Assembly (NCBI RefSeq): GCF_016862915.1
Contig: NZ_BONW01000004.1
Span: 1-64,000 of the forward strand
Length of the DNA stretch: 64,000 nucleotides
Origin: Plantactinospora endophytica
GTDB taxonomy: Bacteria; Actinomycetota; Actinomycetes; Mycobacteriales; Micromonosporaceae
Reading direction: 5' to 3'
Made by a program: the position numbers and the translations under genes. Positions 17,497 through 25,063 of the stretch are shown piece after piece. The notes beneath the pieces were generated by a model that saw only the letters and a list, made by a program, of their open reading frames with translations, had not been told where the DNA came from and made no database searches. The number at the start of each line of letters is the position of its first letter. Position 1 is the stretch's first letter.

Positions 17497-18699
17497 CTAG
17501 TCCTGCCAGTAGAACAGCAGGGTGTCGACGGTGAGCGGATTTCGGTCGCCGAAGTAGTAGACGCACAGGTCGGTGACCCGGATCGCGGCGGTGGCCTCGT
17601 CGATCCAGCGTAGGCCGGCCGCGTCGAGAGCCGCCGGCACGGCGGGCGCGGCATCGTACGCGGTGGCGAACCGCCCGAGGGTGCTGATGAACACCTCGAC
17701 CTCGCCACACTTGACCACGTGGTAGGTGCCGTCGCCCTGCTGGTGGGCGTCGCCGCAGTAGACCGGGGACTGTGGGGCGAAGCCCGCGGCGCCGAGCGCG
17801 GCCATTGCCCGGTCGAGTTGCTTCTGTTGGTCGGGGCGGGCGGGTGGCTCGGTGCAGAGGGCCTCGATCCGCCATCGCGGATCGCTGTGCCGTTCGCAGC
17901 CAGGCGCGTACTCGTGCACGATCGCCGCGCGGAGTTCGTCGTCCAGACCTGGAACGTCGACCCGGGGGCGGCCGAGTCTGTCGTAGATCGCCCGGGTTTC
18001 GGTGACGTCCTCGGTGAGGTTGTACAGCGCGTACGCGGCCCACAGTTTCGCCTCGGTCGTGGGTGCCCTGTCGAGGTGGTCGCGCAGCCGGTTCGGGTCG
18101 GTCAGCAGCGACTGGGCGAGGTACGCCACGGATCGGTCGGGATCCGCGAGCGCGTCCGTCCCGTCCTCGCCGAGGCGGTGTCGCATGCGGACGCGGAAGG
18201 CACGGTCCTCGGGGCGCCGGTCGCCGACGTCGCCGAGGACCTCCGCCACTCCGTGCCGGGCGACCAGCCCGTCCAACCCGGCCTCACCGAGCGCCTGCCA
18301 ACGCGACCACGGACTCGCCGCGAGGGTTACCAGTTCGGCCGTTGCCGTCCGGTCGCCGAGCATGCCGCGCGCCTTGAGGAACGCCGCAGGCATGCCGTAC
18401 TGCTCGTGCTGCCGGTCCTCGTGTCGTAGCCAGGGGAGGAGTTCCGTCCGGTCCGGGAAGAGGTCCAGGAGCGCTGCGCGTACCTCGGCGGTGTCGTCGG
18501 GATCGCGTACCCGGGCCAGCAGTTCGGCGACCCACCGTTGCGGCACCCGACCGGCCAGCGCGACGGCGCAGGCCCGGCGGCGCCACCACGGGTTGCCGGG
18601 ATCGGCGGCGTACCGGGCGAGTTCGTCCGCGTCGTACCGGCTCAGGCCGGCGGTGTCGACTCCGCTGATCCCGGGCACCAGAGCCTCGATGTTCCCCAT
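17497..18699 (-). CDS. Hypothetical alpha-helical repeat (HEAT-like) protein
   Basis: The 400-residue soluble protein has helical, Ala/Arg/Asp-rich sequence in its first 200 residues with HEAT-like spacing (WWRRRACAVALAGRVPQRWV, then further helix pairs). Its C-terminal part contains DAHQQGDGTYHVVKCGEVEV and YYFGDRNPLTVDTLLFYWQD. I do not recognise a family or catalytic motif. It may be a conserved actinobacterial protein of unknown function. The ATG at 18699 was chosen over the longer frame to 18753. It converges on the GNAT gene with a 34-base gap. Confidence 0.7.
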   Translation of the reverse strand: MGNIEALVPGISGVDTAGLSRYDADELARYAADPGNPWWRRRACAVALAGRVPQRWVAELLARVRDPDDTAEVRAALLDLFPDRTELLPWLRHEDRQHEQYGMPAAFLKARGMLGDRTATAELVTLAASPWSRWQALGEAGLDGLVARHGVAEVLGDVGDRRPEDRAFRVRMRHRLGEDGTDALADPDRSVAYLAQSLLTDPNRLRDHLDRAPTTEAKLWAAYALYNLTEDVTETRAIYDRLGRPRVDVPGLDDELRAAIVHEYAPGCERHSDPRWRIEALCTEPPARPDQQKQLDRAMAALGAAGFAPQSPVYCGDAHQQGDGTYHVVKCGEVEVFISTLGRFATAYDAAPAVPAALDAAGLRWIDEATAAIRVTDLCVYYFGDRNPLTVDTLLFYWQD

Positions 18700-18709
18700 C
18701 GCGGAAACG

Positions 18710-18853
18710 CTACAACGCCGAGGTCGGGCGCGCGTAGACCCAGGCACGCACACCCGTGCCGAGGAAGACGAGGGTGCGGTGGTAGTCGTCGACCTCGTAC
18801 CGGTCGGCGGCGGCGAGTTCGTCGTCGGTCACCTCGTGCCGGGTGCCGGCGCG
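18710..18853 (-). pseudogene. C-terminal remnant of a gamma-glutamylcyclotransferase-like gene
   Basis: Read on the minus strand, this stretch encodes about 47 residues ending in a stop at 18710. They include HEVTDDELAAADRYEVDDY, then RTLVFLGTGVRAWVYA. This is the characteristic C-terminal segment of the AIG2/gamma-glutamylcyclotransferase-like family. In frame, a TGA at 18893-18895 cuts off the upstream part, and I see no N-terminal domain (the usual FxYGTL motif) in 18854-19108. It is a decayed fragment. The remaining 250 bases before the YbaB-like gene hold no recognisable gene. Confidence 0.65.
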
Positions 18854-19108
18854 AACGGTGCGAGTGGCGCGTCGCTTCCGGATTCGGTGGCGTCACGGTC
18901 GCGGCGATCGCCGGCCCGAGCCGGGCACAACGCCGCACGGGTCTTCCCTGCGGGGCCGGAAGCGGGGATCCTGCGAGGAGGGCAGATCGAACCTCGGGCT
19001 GGAGGGCCACTCGCACCGGCGGTTGCGGCCGGGGCGGGCGGCGGAGCCGGATGATCAACTATGTCTGTCGTTGTTAGACTTCGGTAGGTCGTCGAGTGCT
19101 GAGCGGGG

Positions 19109-19561
19109 GTGGCGGCCGTGGCGGGGATCCCGGGTGGCGAGGCGTTTCTGGATCCGGACAGCGCGCGCGACTATCTGCGGTCGTGGCAGCAGCGCGTCGA
19201 GGTGATGGCGGCGAAGACGCAGGCCATGAGTGACCAGATCGGACAGTTGCGGGCCACCGCGAAGGACGGCAACGGGCTGGCCGAGGTGACGGTCGACTCC
19301 ACGGGCGTGCTGGTCGATCTGAAGCTCACGGACCGTATCCACCGGTTCGACCCGGAGACGGTGGCGCGGGCGGTGATGTCGGCACTGCGTGAGGCGCGGG
19401 TGACGGCGGCCGACAGGTCGCGGCAGATCGCGATCGAGACGATGGGGCCCGACTCGGTGTCGGCGCGCACGATCGGTGATCGGATGCAGCAGCTCCTCGA
19501 CGGGCCGGACTCGACCGACGGCCCGTCTGGGCCTCCTGCTCCGAGGCTGGGACGGGGGTAG
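19109..19561 (+). CDS. YbaB/EbfC-like protein of a type VII effector locus
   Basis: The 150-residue protein has an N-terminal helix with WQQRVEVMAAKTQAMSDQI. The strand/turn GLAEVTVDSTGVLVDLKLTDR then matches the YbaB/EbfC DNA-binding fold. In actinomycetes such proteins often open loci for WXG100-type secreted effectors, where they may regulate or help folding. Start is GTG 19109 (GTG 19118 is also possible). The next gene begins 3 bases after its stop. The C-terminal 20 residues are Pro/Gly/Ser-rich and disordered. Confidence 0.82.
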   Translation: MAAVAGIPGGEAFLDPDSARDYLRSWQQRVEVMAAKTQAMSDQIGQLRATAKDGNGLAEVTVDSTGVLVDLKLTDRIHRFDPETVARAVMSALREARVTAADRSRQIAIETMGPDSVSARTIGDRMQQLLDGPDSTDGPSGPPAPRLGRG

Positions 19562-19564
19562 GCG

Positions 19565-19879
19565 ATGGCTGACGCGTTCAATGTCGACCCGGCGCAGTTG
19601 CACCGGCATGCGGCGCGGGTGCTGGCGGTGCGGGACCAGTTGGGGGCGATCAAGGGCGCCAGCCGTGCGATCAGCCAGAACGACGAGGCCTACGGGTTGT
19701 TGTGCGGGTGGATCGCCGGGATTCTCGAAGCCCGGCACCAGCGGCAGGACGCGCTGTACGCGTACGTGGAGGAGAACCTGTCGCTGGCGTCGGAGGCGTT
19801 GACCACCGCTGCCCGGGCGTACGAGTCCGCTGACAGTTCGTCGTCGAACCGGGTCCGCCGGTCCGGCGGGGTGGGGTGA
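19565..19879 (+). CDS. EspC/DUF2580-type VII secretion-associated protein
   Basis: The 104-residue all-helical protein contains FNVDPAQLHRHAARV near the start and a second helix ending EENLSLASEALTTAARAYE. Its C-terminal YESAD followed by Ser resembles the YxxxD/E secretion signal of ESX substrates. This fits the DUF2580 (EspC-like) family. It lies between the YbaB-like gene and the WXG100-like gene, with 3- and 10-base gaps, so all three are likely co-expressed. It is probably a secretion partner of the WXG100-like protein. Confidence 0.8.
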   Translation: MADAFNVDPAQLHRHAARVLAVRDQLGAIKGASRAISQNDEAYGLLCGWIAGILEARHQRQDALYAYVEENLSLASEALTTAARAYESADSSSSNRVRRSGGVG

Positions 19880-19889
19880 GGTCGCCACC

Positions 19890-20591
19890 ATGGTTGCCGA
19901 CAATTCGCTGGTCGCCGCGCCGACGTCGACGCGTACGGCGTGGACGGGGTCGTCGCTGGCCGAGGGGTTCCAGGGCCTGCACCAGTCGGTGAACAGCGGC
20001 TCCTGGGTCGACGGGCTGCTGGCCGGCGGGGCGTTCGCGATGGAGGCTGCGGCTACGGTGCTGGACCCGTTCAGTGCGTTGCTGGCCAACGGGCTCGGCT
20101 GGGCGATGGAGCACTTCGAGCCGTTGCGCGAGGTGCTGGACAAGCTGGCCGGGATTCCGGACATGGTCACCGCGCACGCCGAGACGTGGCAGAACATGGC
20201 CGGCGCGTTGCAGACGATGGCCGACGACCTGTACTCCAGCCTCGCCTCCGACCTGCCGGACTGGGGTGGCAGCGCGGCCGAGGCGTACCAGAACAAGATG
20301 GCCAACAACGTCGACGGGCTCGGCGGCCTGTCGGTGCTGGCGGCGACCATGGCCTCGGCGACCCAGGCGGCGGGGAACCTGGTGCAGTTCACCCGGGACA
20401 TCGTCCGGGACCTGATCTGCGACCTGGTCGCCCGGGTGATCGTCTGGGCGGCGGAGGCGTTGCTTGTCGTCACGATCCCGCTGGTCGCGGCGCAGATCGT
20501 GTCGGCGGTGCTGAAGTGGGCCGGCCGGATCGCGAGCTACACCAGCGCGCTGATCACCAGCCTCACCAACCTGAAGACGCTGATGGGGTAG
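19890..20591 (+). CDS. WXG100-like effector N-terminal module
   Basis: The 233-residue protein has a helical N-terminal half with LPDWGGSAAEAYQNKM, the WxG turn of WXG100/PPE-like proteins, between long helices. It ends in a hydrophobic region (about residues 170-215) that may insert in membranes. It stops at TAG 20589. The toxin gene that follows begins 127 bases later in the same frame, so the two could once have been one chain. I infer that it guides the nuclease toxin through a type VII secretion system; the secretion ATPase genes are not in this window. Confidence 0.78.
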   Translation: MVADNSLVAAPTSTRTAWTGSSLAEGFQGLHQSVNSGSWVDGLLAGGAFAMEAAATVLDPFSALLANGLGWAMEHFEPLREVLDKLAGIPDMVTAHAETWQNMAGALQTMADDLYSSLASDLPDWGGSAAEAYQNKMANNVDGLGGLSVLAATMASATQAAGNLVQFTRDIVRDLICDLVARVIVWAAEALLVVTIPLVAAQIVSAVLKWAGRIASYTSALITSLTNLKTLMG

Positions 20592-20717
20592 CTGATCATG
20601 AGCTTGAGGTCGCGTAGTCGATCGCGGTGTGCAGACAGCGGACCTTCCGCACGACCGGTGGGGGCACGATGACCGAGCCGGCCGCCCGCCGCGCCGCGCA
20701 GGGTTGGTAGGGCGCCG

Positions 20718-21437
20718 ATGGCCAGAGGCAGCGGGGGATCCCACACCGGCAGCACCGACACCGTGCCGACCACCCGCACCGGAAGCGACGGCGACGCCGC
20801 ACCGTCGGGGCGGAGAACCTCCGGCGGGAACGCCGGGAGTGTGGACGGCGGCCACACCCAGGTACAGGCGGCGTTCGACGCCGGTCGGGTAGGTAACGCC
20901 AGCGCGGCCAGCTCCACCACCCAGTCGCCGGTGCACAGCACGATCACCGGCGAGGAGCTGCCGGAGGGCTACAAGTACGACGCCAACGGCCGGCTGCACG
21001 GGCCGGACGGCGGATACGCCAAGGATCCGACCGCCCCACCCGGCGCGCACAACCGGGACAGCGAGTATCCCGGCGGGTACCGCGAGTCGACGCACGACGA
21101 GATGGCCCGTCGGTACACGGTGGAGGGTGCCGCCGCGGGGGAGTGGCCGCGCTCGCCCACCGGTGAGCGGATACCCAGGGACCAATTGACCTGGCTGGAC
21201 GACAACGGTGAGGTTATCGACGTCCCGGATGGCGACGAGATCACCTACGAGCACAACAAGCCGGTCGTCCAGGACTGGAACGACAATGGCCGGTTCAATA
21301 CCAGGCAGTATCGAAATGACTGGTACAACAATGTCGACAACCTGCAACCCATGCTGCGGTCGGAGAATTCCCGGGGTGGCGCGACATTGGGGTTGAGATA
21401 CGAACAGGAAACGGGCGGGGGGTATACTGCCTCCTGA
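20718..21437 (+). CDS. HNH/EndoVII GH-E-type nuclease toxin
   Basis: The 239-residue protein has a disordered, Gly/Ser/Thr-rich N-terminal half. Its C-terminal nuclease domain (about residues 150-235) has the spacing of the GH-E HNH/EndoVII toxin family. The motifs seen are RIPRDQLTWLDDNGEV, then ITYEHNKPVVQDWNDNGRFN (catalytic His region), RNDWYNNVDNLQPM and RSENSRGGATL. Such toxins cut nucleic acid in competitor cells. Base composition falls toward the end, as is common in swapped toxin cassettes. It lacks its own secretion domain and depends on the upstream WXG100-like module, or it is a displaced cassette. Immunity genes follow. Confidence 0.75.
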   Translation: MARGSGGSHTGSTDTVPTTRTGSDGDAAPSGRRTSGGNAGSVDGGHTQVQAAFDAGRVGNASAASSTTQSPVHSTITGEELPEGYKYDANGRLHGPDGGYAKDPTAPPGAHNRDSEYPGGYRESTHDEMARRYTVEGAAAGEWPRSPTGERIPRDQLTWLDDNGEVIDVPDGDEITYEHNKPVVQDWNDNGRFNTRQYRNDWYNNVDNLQPMLRSENSRGGATLGLRYEQETGGGYTAS

Positions 21438-21486
21438 TGTCCGACCGTCGAGGACGCGTAGCTGCCGGTAACCGAACTGGAGTATC

Positions 21487-22245
21487 GTGACCGATATCGC
21501 CAATATCGTCCAGGGCTTCGCCGGCGTCCGGCCCCTGCCGGGGATCCAGGACGCGTGGACCTGGTCGCTGGGCACCATGTTCAGCTACGGCCTGGCCATC
21601 ACCCCCGACGGCGGGCACGCGGTGCAGATGAACATGCGCGGTGAAGGCGACGAGGAACTTCTGACCAGCGTCCTGTCCTTCGCCCGGGAACGCAGCACCG
21701 AAGTGCTCGCCGCCGTACCGTTCGCGGTCCTCGAAGGCTACACGCCACCAGGGAACTCCAATTACGAGTTCGACACGGTCGGCGCCGTGATTCCCACCGT
21801 CTACCGGCTCCACAAGAAAATCCCCGAACTCTCCGATGTCACCTATCAGGTGTTCCCGGCGTGGCGCTGCGAGTTCTCCGGCCGGGAATCGCAGATCGAG
21901 GCGGCGGACCGGTTCGGCAAGTTCCTGGAATCCGCCGACATCCACCGCATCCCGAGGCCGTTTCTCAAGATGCGCTTCGACAATCCGAAAACCGGCGGCG
22001 GCAGCATCGGTGACGAACTCGGCCTCGCCCGGACCGACCTGCTGTACAGCGAGCTACGCAAGCTCGACCGGGCCGACGGTGCGTGGATCGACTTCCAGAA
22101 CTTCCAGAACAAACTCCGCCGGGCGTACTGGGAGGACGGCCTACGACTGGCCACCGAAGGCGGGCAGGGCCGCGAGATCGAGCTGAACGACCTGCTGCTG
22201 TACGCCCACACCTTCCTCACCGAGGGCGTCGACGATGAATCTTGA
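21487..22245 (+). CDS. Probable immunity or partner protein of the nuclease toxin
   Basis: I do not recognise this 252-residue soluble protein. It starts at GTG 21487, 49 bases after the toxin stop, the position of an immunity gene. It is rich in Trp, Phe and acidic residues (AWTWSLGTMFSYGLAITPDG; VFPAWRCEFSGRESQIEAAD). There is no signal peptide or membrane helix, which fits a cytoplasmic inhibitor. It overlaps the next gene by 11 bases. The immunity role rests on position alone. Confidence 0.6.
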   Translation: MTDIANIVQGFAGVRPLPGIQDAWTWSLGTMFSYGLAITPDGGHAVQMNMRGEGDEELLTSVLSFARERSTEVLAAVPFAVLEGYTPPGNSNYEFDTVGAVIPTVYRLHKKIPELSDVTYQVFPAWRCEFSGRESQIEAADRFGKFLESADIHRIPRPFLKMRFDNPKTGGGSIGDELGLARTDLLYSELRKLDRADGAWIDFQNFQNKLRRAYWEDGLRLATEGGQGREIELNDLLLYAHTFLTEGVDDES

Positions 22246-22555
22246 CATCGAGGACCAGGACGAGATCCACGACGCCACCGAGGCAGACATCCGCGCCGGG
22301 CTCGCCCGGCTGAACAGCCGAGGCCCCAGGTTCGCCGTCCTCCGGATCCGCCCGCACTACTACATCCAGACCTACGCCGTCGACGACGGCCGCCTCGACG
22401 TGGACTACCGCGAAGGCGGCCCCGACCGCGCCTACGCATCGCCGTTCCCCCAGTCCAAGGACGCGGTCACCGACGCGTTCCTCAGCTACCTCTACGACGA
22501 CAACCGCTGGCGCACCGCCTTCGAATGGAAGCGCCAACCGGAAGAGGACCAATGA
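22235..22555 (+). CDS. Small acidic protein, possible second immunity factor
   Basis: The 106-residue soluble protein has a compact alpha/beta pattern (RFAVLRIRPHYYIQTYAVDDG, then a C-terminal helix AVTDAFLSYLYDDNRWRTAF), similar in size and style to small Imm proteins. No family can be assigned with confidence. It overlaps the genes on both sides (11 bases upstream, 4 bases ATGA downstream), so it is part of the same transcript as the toxin locus. Confidence 0.6.
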   Translation: MNLDIEDQDEIHDATEADIRAGLARLNSRGPRFAVLRIRPHYYIQTYAVDDGRLDVDYREGGPDRAYASPFPQSKDAVTDAFLSYLYDDNRWRTAFEWKRQPEEDQ

Positions 22556-22896
22556 GCTACGTCGTCCCGGTCACCGACGCGACCTACCACGCCCGGGTCG
22601 CCAACAGCCCGACGCCGGTCCTGCTCGTGTTCCTACCCGCCAGCGGCGACGTCCGGCGCGCGTTCTCCCCCGTACTCGCCGAGGTGGCCCAGCGACTCGG
22701 CGACAGCCTGACGATCGCCACGGTCGACGTGACCACCAACCCGGTCACCACCCGGGGATGGGGCGTGACCCAGACCCCGACCTCGGTGCTGCTCGACCAG
22801 GGCGTCATGCAACGTGTGCTACTCGGAGTACGCCCCGCCGACCGGCTCGTCGAGGAGATCGAGCAGGCCGTCGGGCCGAACATCGCGACGCACTGA
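22552..22896 (+). CDS. Thioredoxin-fold protein lacking the CxxC
   Basis: The 114-residue protein has the order of a thioredoxin: PVLLVFLPASGDVRRAFSPV at the active-site position, LTIATVDVTTNPVTTRGWGV, then QTPTSVLLDQG at the cis-Pro strand. The CxxC pair is missing; the chain reads PASGDV where WCGPC is expected, and there is no cysteine at all. It overlaps the previous stop (ATGA). It may act as a binding or chaperone module for the toxin locus rather than as a redox enzyme. The ATG at 22552 is preferred to an upstream in-frame ATG. Confidence 0.7.
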   Translation: MSYVVPVTDATYHARVANSPTPVLLVFLPASGDVRRAFSPVLAEVAQRLGDSLTIATVDVTTNPVTTRGWGVTQTPTSVLLDQGVMQRVLLGVRPADRLVEEIEQAVGPNIATH

Positions 22897-23140
22897 CACA
22901 CCAGCCACACCATCCGTCGGCGGTGGAAATGACGACCGTCGCGGCGACAGGGTCGGGTGGAGCACGTCGAACTCTGGCGACACGCCCGGCCGGTAAGCAG
23001 GATCAGCGGGTCAGCAGGATCGGCCGGCTCGGCATCGGCCCGGATCGTCCCGGTGAGACGCCGTCGGTGTCGTGGATGTTCCGAGGAGTCCGCCGCAGAG
23101 CGGACTTCCGCGTACGCCCGGGTTTTGGAATGTTTGTGGT

Positions 23141-24328
23141 GTGTTGGCGGTCGACGGGCGACAACAGGCCGAGCGCGTGCTGGTCCGGGTGTTCGGGGCG
23201 GTCCGCCTCGCGCAGTACGCTGCGGCCGGGGTGGCCGCCGTCTCCACCGACCGGTCGGCGTACCCGCGACCGGGTGTCGTGTTCGGCCTCTACGCCGTCG
23301 CTGCCGCCTGGTCGGTCGTGCTCTACGGGGGCGCGCTGCGGGGGCGGCGCATCACCTGGCTCGCCGTCGCCGCCGACGTCCTGCTGATCGGGGTCGCGCT
23401 GGTCGTCGTCGGCCGGTTGACCGCGCCCGGCCAGGCGATCGGGTGGGCGAACTGGACCGTCGCGCCGGCGAACGCGGCCGGCGTACTCGTCGTCGTGTTC
23501 GGCCCGCGCTGGCTGGCCGTACCGTCGATCCTGTTGCTGTCCGGCTGTTACCTCGCCGGCGTGTGGCGGGATCTCGCCGCCGACTCCTCGCTCCTCGCGT
23601 CCGTGACCGGCAACATCGGCTCGCTGGTCATGTTCACCGTCGCCGCCGGACTCGCCGCGGCCTGGGTACGCGCGTCGGCCCGCGCCGCGGACGAGGCCCA
23701 CGCCGCCGCGCTGGCGGCCCAGCGCCAGGCGGCTGACGCGGCGGCCCGGATGGCGTCGGTCGAGGCCCGGGACTGGGAGCGGCGGCGGCAGTACCGGAAC
23801 CTGCACGACACGGTGTTGTCCACGCTGACCGTGGGCGCGATGGGGCAGATCGACCTCAACACCGAGCAGTTCCGCAGCCAGTGCGAGCGCGACGCGCGGT
23901 ACCTGCGTTCCCTGATCACCGGGTCGGACGACGCGGTGCCGACGGACCTCGGCAGCGGGCTCGGCCGCGTCGTGCGCGACCTGGCGGCGCTCGGGCTGCG
24001 GATCGACCACAACTCGGCGGAACTGCCGGCGGGCGTGCCCGGCCACGTCACCGAGGCGCTGTTGGGCGCGACCCGGGAGGCGCTCAACAACGCCCGCAAG
24101 CACGCCGGCACCGGGCAGGCGTGGCTGACGACCCGGGGCGACGGCGCCGGCGGGGTGCGCGTCACGGTCGTCGACCGGGGCGCCGGGTTCGTGCCCACGG
24201 CGGCGCGCAGCGGGTACGGCCTGTTGGGCTCGATCCGGCACCGCGTCGTCGAGGCCGGCGGCCAGTGCGACATCACCAGTACCCCCGGCGAGGGGACCAC
24301 CGTGGAGATCACATGGAAACCGTTATAA
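23141..24328 (+). CDS. Sensor histidine kinase of the NarL/LuxR-type class
   Basis: The product has about 395 residues with an N-terminal membrane domain of five to six helices and no large extracellular domain. A linker coiled coil is rich in Ala/Arg. The HisKA_3 region has RNLHDTVLSTLT with the phospho-accepting His, and the HATPase has EALNNARKHAG (N box), VDRGAGF and GYGLLGS (G boxes). It probably senses a membrane signal and phosphorylates the response regulator whose start it overlaps by 16 bases. The start is uncertain; GTG 23141 or TTG 23144 are the most plausible. The last sense codon is a TTA, a rare leucine codon that could place it under bldA control. Confidence 0.85.
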   Translation: MLAVDGRQQAERVLVRVFGAVRLAQYAAAGVAAVSTDRSAYPRPGVVFGLYAVAAAWSVVLYGGALRGRRITWLAVAADVLLIGVALVVVGRLTAPGQAIGWANWTVAPANAAGVLVVVFGPRWLAVPSILLLSGCYLAGVWRDLAADSSLLASVTGNIGSLVMFTVAAGLAAAWVRASARAADEAHAAALAAQRQAADAAARMASVEARDWERRRQYRNLHDTVLSTLTVGAMGQIDLNTEQFRSQCERDARYLRSLITGSDDAVPTDLGSGLGRVVRDLAALGLRIDHNSAELPAGVPGHVTEALLGATREALNNARKHAGTGQAWLTTRGDGAGGVRVTVVDRGAGFVPTAARSGYGLLGSIRHRVVEAGGQCDITSTPGEGTTVEITWKPL

Positions 24329-24954
24329 CGATCGGCGCGATCGACGACGAGAAGATGCTGCTCCAGTCGTTCGCGAACTGGTTCGGCAGCACGCCCGACA
24401 TCCGGCTGACGGCGACGGCCGCGTCGGTGGACGAGTACCTTGCCGCCGGGCCCGACGCGCCGGCGATCGTGCTGCTGGATCTCGACCTGGGCAACTTCAC
24501 CGACCCGGCGCACAACGTCGCGCAACTGACCGCCACCGGCCGTCAGGTGATCGTCATCTCGGTGGTGAAGGACCGCCGCTGGGTGGTCTCGGCGACCGAG
24601 GCCGGCGCGGTGGCCTACGTTCCCAAGGAACGCGACCTCAACGATCTGGCGGGCGCGATCCGGGCCGTGCACCGGGGTGAGACCCCGACGTCGCCGGAGC
24701 ACGCGTTCCTGCTGAGCGACGACGACCGGCGTGGTCCGGCGCTGACGCCCCGGGAGCGGCAGATCCTGCTGGGGGTGGCGGAGGGCATGACGCACACGGC
24801 GATCGCGCGGCGGCTCGGCATCGAGAAGAGCACGGTGAAGACCCACCTGGAACGGGTTCGGCAGAAGTACCGGGACCACGGGCGGCCGATCACCAGTCCG
24901 GGTGACTACCTGAAGCGTGTCGGGGAGGACCCCATCCGTGGCGGTCTGTCCTAG
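24313..24954 (+). CDS. LuxR-family response regulator
   Basis: The 213-residue protein has a receiver domain with acidic pair IDDE, phosphorylation Asp in VLLDLDLGN and the late Lys in YVPKERDLN. A LuxR-type helix-turn-helix follows (LTPRERQILLGVAEGM through KSTVKTHLERVRQKY). It overlaps the kinase gene and forms a two-component system with it. The chaperone-kinase operon begins 110 bases downstream on the same strand and is the obvious candidate target, though no binding site can be proven here. Confidence 0.9.
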   Translation: METVITIGAIDDEKMLLQSFANWFGSTPDIRLTATAASVDEYLAAGPDAPAIVLLDLDLGNFTDPAHNVAQLTATGRQVIVISVVKDRRWVVSATEAGAVAYVPKERDLNDLAGAIRAVHRGETPTSPEHAFLLSDDDRRGPALTPRERQILLGVAEGMTHTAIARRLGIEKSTVKTHLERVRQKYRDHGRPITSPGDYLKRVGEDPIRGGLS

Positions 24955-25063
24955 GCCGTACATCTAGTTTCCAACTGTCTGCTGTGGTGTCCGGTGTCCG
25001 GCCCCACGATCCTGAGAACCGAGCCGGTCCGAGTCCGGAGTCACGTCGTCCTGGGGAGCCCGA

